From: Oscillibacter sp.
Lineage (GTDB): Bacteria > Bacillota > Clostridia > Oscillospirales > Oscillospiraceae
Reading direction: 5' to 3'
Assembly: GCA_022795445.1 (NCBI GenBank)
Contig: JAAWGR010000001.1
Coordinates: forward strand, 84,743 to 148,742
DNA: 64,000 bases
The number at the start of each line of letters is the position of its first letter. The first letter of the stretch is position 1. The translations under genes were made by a program, and so were the position numbers. Shown piece by piece: positions 27,718 through 37,800 of this stretch. Below the pieces are notes generated by a model, which saw only the letters and a list, made by a program, of their open reading frames with translations, made no database searches and had not been told where the DNA came from.

Positions 27718-27905
27718 AGCAAATCAGTGTGGTCTTCTTCGCTTTCAATGGCAGGTACTGTAAGATTCCACCGGACTTGAGACGCCCCGCAGGGCGTCTT
27801 TTTCTCTTTTGGACCGTCCACGGCCCGTTTTCTCTTTTTCATCGCCAAGAAAAAGAGAAAATGGGGGGTGGAACCCCCCTCCCAGCCATGGGAATGGCGG
27901 AAAAC
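27681..27905 (+). repeat. Interspersed multi-hairpin repeat element, copy 2
   Basis: Near-identical core to copy 1 (GATTCCACCGG through GGGAATGGCGGAAAACA); diverged 5' part still alignable (AAATCAGTGTGGTCTTCT vs AAATCAGCATGGACTTCT). Confidence 0.95.
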
Positions 27906-27938
27906 ACGCACCCGCAGGAGCCGGTGCGTGTTTTTTTG
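27904..27938 (+). terminator. Intrinsic terminator downstream of repeat copy 2
   Basis: ACACGCACCCGCAGGAGCCGGTGCGTGTTTTTTTG. Confidence 0.8.
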
Positions 27939-28047
27939 TGAAAAAAATGAAAAAAATGTGGAACCCCTCTTTCCAAACACATAAAAATACGGTAAAATAA
28001 GCGTGATATTCTGGATGAAAATGGACAAGGACAAGGGAGGTCATGCT

Positions 28048-28764
28048 ATGGGAAAGCCGGTCTACCGCCGGGTACTGCTGAAAATCAGCGGCGAAGCGCT
28101 GGCGGGGGAAAAACATACCGGGCTGGATTTTGAGGTGATTGGCCAGGTGTGCGATGTGGTGAAGGAATGCCTCGACCTGGGGGTACAGGTGGGAGTGGTC
28201 GTCGGCGGCGGAAACTTCTGGCGGGGCGTGAAGGACGGCGGAGGCCGTATGGAACGGAGCCGCGCCGACCAGATGGGAATGCTGGCAACTGCGCTCAACT
28301 GCCTCGCCGTTGCGGATGTGTGCGAACAAAAGGGAATCCCCGTGCGGGTGCAGACGGCCATCGAGATGCGTTCAATGGCGGAGCCTTACATCCGCTCAAA
28401 GGCAATCCGGCATCTGGAAAAGGGGCGCGTGGTCATCTTCGGCTGCGGTACCGGCAACCCCTATTTCTCCACAGATACCGCCGCCGTGCTGCGGGCTGCG
28501 GAAATCGGCGCGGAAGTCATCCTGCTGGCAAAAAATGTGGACGGCGTGTACAGCGCGGACCCCGTGAAGGACCCTAACGCAGTCAAATACGACAGCATCA
28601 GTTATAATGACGTGCTGGCGCGGCACTTGATGGTCATGGATTCGACCGCTACCTCCCTTTCTATGGATAACCATATCCCTGTGCTGCTCTTCGCCCTCAA
28701 GGACCCGCAGAATATCGTCCGGGCCGTGTGCGGGGAAAAGGTCGGCACCATCGTCAGCGAATAA
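28048..28764 (+). CDS. pyrH: UMP kinase PyrH
   Basis: [44 protein letters not shown]. Confidence 0.96.
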   Translation: MGKPVYRRVLLKISGEALAGEKHTGLDFEVIGQVCDVVKECLDLGVQVGVVVGGGNFWRGVKDGGGRMERSRADQMGMLATALNCLAVADVCEQKGIPVRVQTAIEMRSMAEPYIRSKAIRHLEKGRVVIFGCGTGNPYFSTDTAAVLRAAEIGAEVILLAKNVDGVYSADPVKDPNAVKYDSISYNDVLARHLMVMDSTATSLSMDNHIPVLLFALKDPQNIVRAVCGEKVGTIVSE

Positions 28765-28808
28765 CCCCCTATCCATTCTTGCAATCATTTTGGAAGGAGC
28801 TTTGCATT

Positions 28809-29366
28809 ATGTTAAAAGATGAGTACAAGGTCTATGAGGAAAAGATGAAAAAAAGTATCGACTCCGTCGTCGCGGACTTCGATTCCGTGCGCGCCGGCCG
28901 CGCCAATGCCGGCGTGCTGGCCCGTATCATGGTCGATTACTACGGCAGCCCTACCCCCATCCAGCAGATCGCCGGCGTCTCATCCCCAGACGCCCGTACC
29001 CTCCTGATTGCCCCCTTCGATTCTTCCGCGCTGAAGAACATCGAAAAAGCAATCCAAAACTCGGACCTGGGCATCCATCCCCAGAACGACGGCAGGAACA
29101 TCCGCCTCTCCTTCCCGCAGCTGACGGAGGAACGCCGTAAAGAACTGGTGAAGCAAATCCGTAAGTACGCGGAGAACGGCAAGGTCGCCGTGCGGAACAT
29201 CCGCCGGGATGCGATGGACAACTTCAAAAAGCAGGAAAAGAAGTCGGAAATCACGGAAGATGAACTGAAGCAGGCTGAGAAGGATTTGCAGAAGCTTACC
29301 GACGAGAGCTGCAAGAAATTGGATGAGCTGCTGGCGAAAAAAGAAAAGGATTTGATGGCGGTCTGA
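28809..29366 (+). CDS. frr: Ribosome recycling factor
   Basis: DSVRAGRANAGVLARIMVDYYGSPTPIQQIAGVSSPDARTLLIAPFD. Confidence 0.97.
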   Translation: MLKDEYKVYEEKMKKSIDSVVADFDSVRAGRANAGVLARIMVDYYGSPTPIQQIAGVSSPDARTLLIAPFDSSALKNIEKAIQNSDLGIHPQNDGRNIRLSFPQLTEERRKELVKQIRKYAENGKVAVRNIRRDAMDNFKKQEKKSEITEDELKQAEKDLQKLTDESCKKLDELLAKKEKDLMAV

Positions 29367-30139
29367 TGGCAGAATGGAACAATGGGGCGGGGCGGACGGC
29401 AGAGCCGCCCCGTCCGTCGCGTCCCGACGGGACCGTGCCGGGGCATATTGCAATCATCATGGACGGCAACGGCCGCTGGGCTACCCGTCGGGGGCTTCCG
29501 CGTACGGCCGGGCATAAGGCGGGGGCGGAAACCTTCCGCCGAATCGCAACCTATTGTAAGAATATCGGGGTCAAATATCTGACCGTCTACGCCTTTTCTA
29601 CGGAAAATTGGAAGCGGTCAGAGATGGAAGTCGCTGCCATCATGGCGCTGCTGAAACGGTATCTGCTGGAAGCCGTAGAAACGATGGAGCGGGATCACAT
29701 CCGCCTGCACTTCTTCGGCGACATGACGCCGATTTCGCCCGAGCTGCGGGCCTTGGCCAGAGAAACCGATGAGATTACGGAACACCTTTCCAAAGACGAC
29801 TTCCAGGCCAACGTCTGCCTGAATTACGGCGGGCGGAACGAGATTCTCCGAGCGGTGTGGCAGTTTGCGGAGGACTGCGCCAAGGGGATACGGGATCCAT
29901 GGGACATGGACGAGGAAGAGTTTTCGTTCTATCTGGACTCCCGCGGAATTCCAGACCCAGAGCTGATTATCCGGCCCGGCGGAGAACAGCGGTTGAGCAA
30001 TTTTCTGCTGTGGCAGTCCGCCTATTCGGAGCTGTATTTCACAGACACCCTCTGGCCAGACTTTGACGAAGCGGAGCTTGACCGGGCGATTGCAAGCTAC
30101 CAGAAACGGGACCGCCGGTTTGGCGGAGTGAAGAAATAA
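29366..30139 (+). CDS. uppS: Isoprenyl (undecaprenyl) diphosphate synthase UppS
   Basis: HIAIIMDGNGRWATRRGLPRTAGHKAGAET; LYVTDTLWPDF-like C-term. Confidence 0.96.
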   Translation: MAEWNNGAGRTAEPPRPSRPDGTVPGHIAIIMDGNGRWATRRGLPRTAGHKAGAETFRRIATYCKNIGVKYLTVYAFSTENWKRSEMEVAAIMALLKRYLLEAVETMERDHIRLHFFGDMTPISPELRALARETDEITEHLSKDDFQANVCLNYGGRNEILRAVWQFAEDCAKGIRDPWDMDEEEFSFYLDSRGIPDPELIIRPGGEQRLSNFLLWQSAYSELYFTDTLWPDFDEAELDRAIASYQKRDRRFGGVKK

Positions 30140-30155
30140 GCGAGGATTTTGCAAT

Positions 30156-30581
30156 ATGGGTTTCTTTTCTTTTTTATCGAGCCTTTTCGGCGGCAGTAAG
30201 GGCGCCGGCGAAACTGGCGGCAGTCCGTCGGAACAGCTGGGCAGCTACTTGGGGAAAAATCTTCCCCAAAGTTATGTTCAATCGAAAAAATACGCCGTTT
30301 CCATCCAAGAAACAGGCGGCGTTTACGACGCGAAAATAACGCTGGATATGCTGGCGGACGGTTCGGACTACAACGGCTACGGGGACGATAACTACCGGGA
30401 ATTGGCGGAGCTGGAAGGGGGCTATATCCTGACAGAGTGCATTGCGAATCCGCCTGTGACAACGAACTTTACGTTAGAATTGGTCTTCAGTGGCGGGCGC
30501 GTGATTACAGTGGAAAAGCGGGCTGGACAGACGGTCGGGTTCCTGACGGCCCAGGGCCTGCGGCAGCAAATCGCGTTCTGA
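30156..30581 (+). CDS. Hypothetical protein in uppS-cdsA operon
   Basis: Intact 141-aa ORF co-directional within the operon. Confidence 0.6.
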   Translation: MGFFSFLSSLFGGSKGAGETGGSPSEQLGSYLGKNLPQSYVQSKKYAVSIQETGGVYDAKITLDMLADGSDYNGYGDDNYRELAELEGGYILTECIANPPVTTNFTLELVFSGGRVITVEKRAGQTVGFLTAQGLRQQIAF

Positions 30582-30638
30582 CGGACGCTCCGCCGCGAAG
30601 CCGGAGACGGGCCTCCGAGAGAAAGGACAGGGATTCCT

Positions 30639-31439
30639 ATGAAATCGAGAATTCTGGTGGCGGCCATCGGCGTGCCGGTGTTGCTGTATGTGGTATTGGC
30701 GGGGCCTCCGCTGTTGATGATGGCGGCGCTGTGCCTTCTGGCGGGCATCGGGGCCATGGAATTGCAGCAGTGCGTCAGCGGCGTGAAACGGAGCGAACTG
30801 GTGGGTATGAGCGCCATTGGGGCGGTTTTTACGGTGGGATGGTACTACGACCGCCCAGACCAGGCTGCCGTGCTGTTTCTGCTGGAAGTCCTGGTGTTTT
30901 TCGGCTTTGCCATCCGAAAAGGCGGTGAATTCAAATTCCAGCAGATTGCAGCGGGACTGGGAGGCGGTATTTTTATTGGTTATTCGTTCGCCGCGTTTCT
31001 CCGCATGGACGCCGCTGGGCTTCACCGCGCTTACCTGCTCCTGCCGTTCCTCCTGAGCTTTGCTTGTGACACATTCGCCTTTTTTGCGGGTTTGAGTTTT
31101 GGAAGACACAAACTTGCGCCAAAGGTCAGCCCCAAAAAGACCATAGAGGGTTCCGTTGGGGGCCTTGTGGGAAATGTTGCCTGTGGATTGCTGTTTGTGT
31201 GGGTGATGGGACGCTTTTTCGGCGGCTGCGTGATTGGATATGGACCGATGGCGCTTATGGCTTTGGCCTGCGGGGTAGTGGCGCAGGTCGGCGACTTGAG
31301 CTTTTCCCTGATCAAACGCGAATTCGGTGTGAAGGATTATGGGCGCATTTTCCTGGAGCACGGCGGCGTGCTGGACCGCTTTGACAGCGTGCTGTTTGTT
31401 GCTCCTGCAGTTGAGATTATTTTCCGGTTTTTGGCATAG
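30639..31439 (+). CDS. cdsA: Phosphatidate cytidylyltransferase CdsA
   Basis: Multi-TM; C-terminal signature GDLSFSLIKREFGVKDYGRIFLEHGGVLDRFDSVLF. Confidence 0.95.
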   Translation: MKSRILVAAIGVPVLLYVVLAGPPLLMMAALCLLAGIGAMELQQCVSGVKRSELVGMSAIGAVFTVGWYYDRPDQAAVLFLLEVLVFFGFAIRKGGEFKFQQIAAGLGGGIFIGYSFAAFLRMDAAGLHRAYLLLPFLLSFACDTFAFFAGLSFGRHKLAPKVSPKKTIEGSVGGLVGNVACGLLFVWVMGRFFGGCVIGYGPMALMALACGVVAQVGDLSFSLIKREFGVKDYGRIFLEHGGVLDRFDSVLFVAPAVEIIFRFLA

Positions 31440-31448
31440 GATAGAGAT

Positions 31449-32594
31449 ATGAGTAAAACAATTTCAATTTTGGGCTCCACAGGTTCCATCGGCCGCCAGA
31501 CGCTGGAGGTCGCGGAACAGCTGGGGCTGCATGTGGCAGCTCTGACTGCCCATACGAATGCGGAGCGGATGGAGGAACAGGTGCGCAAATTCCGGCCCAG
31601 CCTGGCGGTCATGACCGACGAGGCTGCGGCCCGTGACCTTGCCATCCGCTTGGCCGACACGGAAACAAGGGTCCGGGGCGGCACAGAGGCCCTTTCTGAG
31701 GCGGCAGTGTGGCTGCCGGTAGATACGGTTGTAACGGCAGTCGTAGGTATGGTGGGTCTGGGGCCGACGCTGGCCGCTATCCGGGCGAAGAAGCGGATTG
31801 CGCTTGCCAATAAAGAGACGCTGGTCTGTGCCGGGGAACTGGTGATGGACGCGGCGGATACATACGGCGCGGAGATTGTGCCGGTGGATTCCGAGCATTC
31901 GGCCATTTTCCAATGCCTCCAAGGCAGCGCCGAGCGGCAGGAGATCCGGCGCTTGATTTTAACCTGCTCCGGCGGGCCGTTTTATGGCATGAGCCGGGAA
32001 GAAGTGGGCAAAATGACAAAGGCGGACGCTCTGCGGCATCCAAACTGGACAATGGGCCCGAAGATCACAGTGGACTGCTCGACGCTGATGAACAAGGGCC
32101 TGGAAGTGATCGAGGCCATGCGGCTGTACCGTCTGCCGCTGGAACAGGTCCATGTGGTGATCCACCGGCAGAGCATCGTTCACTCCCTGGTGGAATTCCG
32201 GGACGGGGCAGTCCTGGCCCAATTGGGGACGCCGGATATGCGCCTGCCCATCCGTTACGCCATGACGTACCCGGAACGGAAGGAGAGTCCGGCGGAACCG
32301 CTGGACCTGCTGGCCTGCCCGCCGCTGACGTTTGCAGAACCGGACCGGGAGGCGTTCCCGTGCCTGGCCCTGGCGGAAGCGGCGGCAGTAAAGGGCGGAA
32401 CATCCTGCGCCATCCTGAATGCCGCGAACGAGGAGGCTGTGCGCCTGTTCCTGGAAGAGCGGGTCGGTTTTTCCGACATCTTCCGCCTGACCGAACGGGC
32501 ATTGGCAGCGGTGCCGGCAAAGAAGAACCCGTCGCTGGAAGAAATTCTCGCGGCGGACGCCGCGGCGCGGCGGTCGGTCAAGGCCGGTTTGTAG
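31449..32594 (+). CDS. dxr: 1-deoxy-D-xylulose-5-phosphate reductoisomerase
   Basis: ISILGSTGSIGRQTLEVAEQ, LANKETLVCAGELVM, VPVDSEHSAIFQCL. Confidence 0.97.
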   Translation: MSKTISILGSTGSIGRQTLEVAEQLGLHVAALTAHTNAERMEEQVRKFRPSLAVMTDEAAARDLAIRLADTETRVRGGTEALSEAAVWLPVDTVVTAVVGMVGLGPTLAAIRAKKRIALANKETLVCAGELVMDAADTYGAEIVPVDSEHSAIFQCLQGSAERQEIRRLILTCSGGPFYGMSREEVGKMTKADALRHPNWTMGPKITVDCSTLMNKGLEVIEAMRLYRLPLEQVHVVIHRQSIVHSLVEFRDGAVLAQLGTPDMRLPIRYAMTYPERKESPAEPLDLLACPPLTFAEPDREAFPCLALAEAAAVKGGTSCAILNAANEEAVRLFLEERVGFSDIFRLTERALAAVPAKKNPSLEEILAADAAARRSVKAGL

Positions 32595-32653
32595 GGCAGG
32601 TAATACCCATGAATGGGTTATAATTGATTATCAATGATAAAGAGGGCGTTTCC

Positions 32654-33715
32654 ATGAAGATCGTCTATATCCTTGCGGCAATTTTAATTTTCGGCGTGCT
32701 GATCGCCGTCCATGAGCTGGGCCATTTCCTGGCGGCAAAGCTCTGCGGCGTGCGGGTCAACGAGTTTTCCATCGGTATGGGTCCCCTGCTTTGGAAGAAG
32801 GAGGGGGAGGAAACCCGTTACACCCTGCGGCTGCTGCCTATCGGCGGCTTCTGCGCGATGGAAGGGGAGGATGAGGACACTGGCGACCAGCGGTCGTTTG
32901 TCCGGCAGGGGTTTTGGAAAAAATTTGTCATCCTGGCCGCGGGCGCGTTTATGAATTTCCTGACAGGCGTCCTAGTCCTGCTGATCCTGTTCGGCGGCGC
33001 GTCGGCGTTCTATGTGGATCAGATTGCAGGCTTCGCGGAGGGATTCCCCTTGGAGGGGGAAAACGGCTTGATGGTGGGAGACGTAATCTACAAGATAGAC
33101 GGTTACCGGACCTATCTCCACGGGGACGCCTCTTTGTTCTTGCGGTATAACGACGGCAAGGGGGTTGATCTGGTGGTCATCCGTGACGGCGAGAAAATCT
33201 CCCTGAAAGATTTCCCCATGTACCGCAGCACGTATGAGGGCCAGCCGGAACGGTTTGGCCTGAGTGTCGGTGTGAAAGAGGTCCCGGCAACGTTTTTTAC
33301 GAAAATCCAATACGCATGGTATCAAGCGGTTGATTTTGTACAGTTAGTATGGTTCAGTTTGGTGCAGCTTGTTACCGGCAACGCTGGGATGAACGATTTG
33401 AGCGGGCCGGTTGGCATCGTGTCGACGATTACGGAAGTCGGCGAGGCCTCCGCCACGGTGCGGATCGCGGTGGAAAACATCGCCTATTTTGCCGCGTTGA
33501 TCGCGGTAAACCTGGCGGTTATGAACCTGCTGCCCATTCCGGCCCTGGACGGCGGGCGTATTTTCTTCCTGGCTGTGGACGCGGCGGCGATGGCCTTGTT
33601 CCGCCGGAAGGTGCCGGAGAAGTATCAGGCGGCGGTGAATATGGCGGGCTTTGTGGTGCTGATGGGCTTTATGCTGCTGGTGACGGTCCATGATGTGTTC
33701 AGGCTCTTTCAATAG
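32654..33715 (+). CDS. rseP: RIP-type site-2 zinc metalloprotease (RseP/RasP)
   Basis: VHELGHFLAAKLCGVRVNEFSIGMGP (HExxH) and NLLPIPALDGGRI. Confidence 0.94.
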   Translation: MKIVYILAAILIFGVLIAVHELGHFLAAKLCGVRVNEFSIGMGPLLWKKEGEETRYTLRLLPIGGFCAMEGEDEDTGDQRSFVRQGFWKKFVILAAGAFMNFLTGVLVLLILFGGASAFYVDQIAGFAEGFPLEGENGLMVGDVIYKIDGYRTYLHGDASLFLRYNDGKGVDLVVIRDGEKISLKDFPMYRSTYEGQPERFGLSVGVKEVPATFFTKIQYAWYQAVDFVQLVWFSLVQLVTGNAGMNDLSGPVGIVSTITEVGEASATVRIAVENIAYFAALIAVNLAVMNLLPIPALDGGRIFFLAVDAAAMALFRRKVPEKYQAAVNMAGFVVLMGFMLLVTVHDVFRLFQ

Positions 33716-33724
33716 GAGGCAGGA

Positions 33725-34762
33725 ATGACAAAACGGTTGTATGTAGGTACAGTGCCTGTGGGCGGCGGCTCGCCGGTGTCCATCCAGTCGATGTGCAATA
33801 CGAAAACAGACGACATTCCCGCCACCGTTGCCCAGATCAAGCGGCTGGAGGCTGCCGGATGTGAGATCATCCGCGTGGCCATCCCCGACCAGGCGGCGGC
33901 GGAAGCGGTGGACAAAATCAAGGAACAGATTGCCATTCCCCTGGTTGCTGACATCCATTTCAATTACAAATACGCCCTTGCCTGTGCGGAACGGGGCATC
34001 GACGCCATCCGCATCAATCCCGGCAACATCGGCGGGGAGGAGAAGGTCCAGGCAGTCGCCGACGTCTGCCGGGCGCGTAAAATCCCCATACGCGTGGGCG
34101 TCAATGGCGGTTCGCTGGAAAAGGAACTGCGGGCAAAATACGGCGGCGTGACGGCGGAAGCATTGGTGGAGAGCGCTTTGGGGCAGGTGCGGCTGCTGAA
34201 CAAATTTGATTTTGACGATATCTGCATTTCCGTCAAGTGCTCCGATGTGCCGCTGACCATTGCGGCTTACCGCCTGCTGAGCGAGCGGGTGGATTACCCG
34301 CTGCATTTGGGCGTGACGGAGGCGGGTACACCGTCTATGGGGATGGTGAAATCCGCCATGGGCATTGGCGGTCTGCTGTGCATGGGGATTGGCGATACCA
34401 TCCGCGTGACGCTGACTGCCGACCCGGTGGAAGAAATCTATGCTGCCCACAAGATCCTGAAAGCGGCGGGGCTGCGGAAGGAAGGCGTGAATCTCATAGC
34501 CTGCCCTACCTGCGGCCGGACGCGGATCGACCTGATTCCAATGGCCGAGGAAGTGGAACGGCGGCTGTCCGGCTGCAAGAAACCGATTACGGTTGCCGTT
34601 ATGGGCTGCGCTGTGAACGGTCCCGGAGAAGCTGCCGCTGCCGACATCGGCATTGCGGGCGGCAAGGGCGAAGGATTGTTGTTCCGGAAGGGGAAAATCC
34701 TGTACAAAGTTCCCCAGGAGCGGTTAGTCGACGCGCTGATGGAGGAAATCGAAAAGCTGTAA
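33725..34762 (+). CDS. ispG: 4-hydroxy-3-methylbut-2-enyl diphosphate synthase IspG
   Basis: SPVSIQSMCNTKTDD, CPTCGRT, MGCAVNGPGEAAAADIGIAGGKG. Confidence 0.96.
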   Translation: MTKRLYVGTVPVGGGSPVSIQSMCNTKTDDIPATVAQIKRLEAAGCEIIRVAIPDQAAAEAVDKIKEQIAIPLVADIHFNYKYALACAERGIDAIRINPGNIGGEEKVQAVADVCRARKIPIRVGVNGGSLEKELRAKYGGVTAEALVESALGQVRLLNKFDFDDICISVKCSDVPLTIAAYRLLSERVDYPLHLGVTEAGTPSMGMVKSAMGIGGLLCMGIGDTIRVTLTADPVEEIYAAHKILKAAGLRKEGVNLIACPTCGRTRIDLIPMAEEVERRLSGCKKPITVAVMGCAVNGPGEAAAADIGIAGGKGEGLLFRKGKILYKVPQERLVDALMEEIEKL

Positions 34763-34822
34763 CGTATCTACATAGAGGGGACGGGTGCGTCTCCGGAAAT
34801 ACGGAACAAAAGGGAGAACATC

Positions 34823-37800
34823 ATGTCGAAAAATATCCCATTTTTTGAAATGTTCGCTGAATTGAAGGTATCCGCTGAGCTGCGTCTGCGACTGGCGGGG
34901 ACGGAGGTTACACATGCCTGGATTGACCTGACGGACAAGTCAATCCGCATGGATCTGAATACGAAGAACGAACTCGCGGAGGAAGAGATTCAGCACGTAA
35001 AAGACGCGCTTTGTGTGACCTATGGTTTTGTGTCGGCAGAGCTTGCAATCCAATACGATGCGCCCCCGCCTCCGCCCGCGCCTGCGCCGTCTAAGAGCAA
35101 TGGGAAGCCGGTGAAAAAGACGGGTAAGATCCTGATGGGAAACGCCATCAAAGGCAAGGTGATTCCTATGGAAGGCTTGAATGTGAAGATGGGCACCGTT
35201 ACAGTGGCCGGCAAGGTGTTTTCTGTCGACTTCCGGGAAAAGCGCCAGCCAGGGATGTGGTGGGCGAGCTTTGAAATGACAGACGGCACAAACTCCGTTA
35301 CCGTGGAGAAAAGTGCCGCAGCTAAGGAGGCCCAATCCTTACAGGCGTCGATCTCACCGGGGATGTGGCTGTGTGTGCAGGGCCGGATGGAACCAACCTA
35401 TGATGGAAAGGATATCCAGCTGGCCCCCCAGCATATCAATGTGATCGAGCATGAAGAGCGGCAGGACCATGCGCCGGTCAAGCGGGTGGAGCTGCATCTG
35501 CATACGAAAATGAGCAATATGGACGCTCTTACCGACGTGAAAGAAGTCATCAAGGAGGCCATCCGCTGGGGCCACCCGGCCATTGCCATCACCGACCATG
35601 GGGTTGCCCAGGCTTTCCCCGATGCTTGGCACGCTGCTGGGGACAAAATCAAAATCCTCTATGGTATTGAGGGGTACTTCATCAACAATTTGGACGACCG
35701 GATCGCTGTCCATGGCGGTTTGGACTGCGGGCTGGAAGATGAAATCGTTTGCTTCGACATCGAGACCACCGGGCTGAAGGTCGACCGGGAGGAGATCACG
35801 GAGATCGGCGCGGTGGTGCTGAAAAACGGAGAGGTCTGCGAGCGTTTCCAGACGTTCGTCAACCCAGACAAACCTCTGACGCCGGAAATCGTAGGGCTTA
35901 CAGGCATTACGGACAGTATGCTCAAGGACGCGCCAAAACCGGCGGAAGCGTTGGCAGAGTTTTTGCAATTCGTCAACGGCCGGCCCCTGGCGGCGCATAA
36001 CGCGGAGTTTGACATTGGCTTCATCCGGGCAGGGTGCCGGAAAGCGGGTCTGGAGTTCCAGCCGACTTACATAGATTCCCTGATCCTGGCGCAGAACCTG
36101 CTGCCGGAATTGGGCAAGTACAAACTGGATATCGTCGCGGAGCATCTGGACCTGCCGGCGTTCAACCACCACCGCGCCAGCGATGACGCGGCGACGGTGG
36201 CCTATATGCTGATCCCGTTTTGGAGAATGCTCCATGAGAAAGGCGTTGACACCCTCCAGGGCGTCAACCAGGAGATGGAGAAGCTGCGGCCCTTGGGGAG
36301 CAAGACGAACCGGTTCCCCAAACATATCATCCTTCTGGCGCGGAACAAAACCGGGCTGAAAAACCTGTACCAAATGATTTCCGCCTCAAACCTGCAATAT
36401 TTTAAGCGGGTTCCGATTATTCCCAAAAGTCTTTTAAAGGAGCACCGAGAGGGTGTGATTGTCGGCTCTGCCTGCGAGGCGGGGGAGCTGTTCCAGGCGA
36501 TCAAAGATCATAAGGATTGGGCGGAACTGAAACGCATCGCGGATTTTTACGACTATCTGGAAATCCAGCCGCTTTGCAACAACCGCTTTATGCTGCGGAA
36601 TGGAGACGTGCAGTCCGAGGAGGACCTGCGGGAGTACAACCGCATAGTCGTTCGCCTGGGGGAAGAGCTGGGCAAACCCGTCTGCGCCACTGGCGACGTC
36701 CACTTCCGGGAACCGGAGGACGAGGTGTACCGGCATATTCTGCTGGCGTCCAAAAAATTCCCTGACGCCAACGAACCTCTGCCGATCTATTTCAAGACGA
36801 CGGAGGAGATGCTGGCAGAATTTTCCTACTTGGGGGAGGAAAAGGCGTACGAGGTCGTGGTGGAGAACACCCGGCTGATCGCCGATCAGGTGGAGACCTT
36901 TGAGCTGCTCCCAAAGGAGCTGTTCCCGCCCAAGCTGGAAAACTCGGAGGAGGACTTGAACCGCTTGGTTTGGGAAAAGGTCCACCGGCTTTACGGCGAC
37001 AACCCGCCGCAGCTGATCGTTGACCGCCTGAATGTGGAGCTGGGCGGCATCCTGGGGAAGTATGACGTGGTGTACATGTCGGCCCAAAAGCTGGTGCAGC
37101 GGTCGCTGGAAAACGGCTATCTGGTAGGTTCCCGAGGTTCCGTAGGGTCGTCGCTGGCGGCATACATGTCCGGCATTACGGAGGTCAACTCCCTGCCGCC
37201 CCATTACCGCTGCCCAAAATGTAAAAACAGCGAGTTCATCCAGGACGGCTCCTACGGCTGCGGCGCGGATATGCCGGATAAGGTCTGCCCCGTCTGTGGG
37301 ACAGCGTATGAAAAAGATGGGTTTGACATCCCCTTCGAGACCTTCCTGGGATTCGGCGGCGGCAAGGTGCCGGATATCGATTTGAACTTCTCCGGCGAGT
37401 ACCAGGCCCAGGCCCACCGCCATGCCATTGAGATGTTCGGCGAAACGCAGGTGTTCCGTGCGGGTACCATCGGTACGCTGGCGGACAAGACCGCTTATGG
37501 GTTCGTCCGGAAATACCTGGAAGAAAACGGCATCACTGCCGGCCGGGCGGAGGAGAATCGTTTGACCCAGGGGTGTGTCGGAGTGCGCCGGACGACGGGA
37601 CAGCATCCCGGCGGATTGGTGGTCGTCCCGGCGGATAAGAGTATGGAGGATTTCTGCCCCGTCCAGCACCCGGCGGACGCCGACGACTCCGACACGATTA
37701 CAACCCATTTTGAATACCACTCTATGGAGGACAACCTCCTCAAGCTGGACATGCTTGGACACGATGATCCCACCATGGTCCGCATGATGCAGGACCTGAC

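Noticed and set aside
30474-31361. 295-aa minus-strand ORF opposite cdsA
   Set aside because: Fully opposite an unambiguous conserved gene; low-complexity translation.
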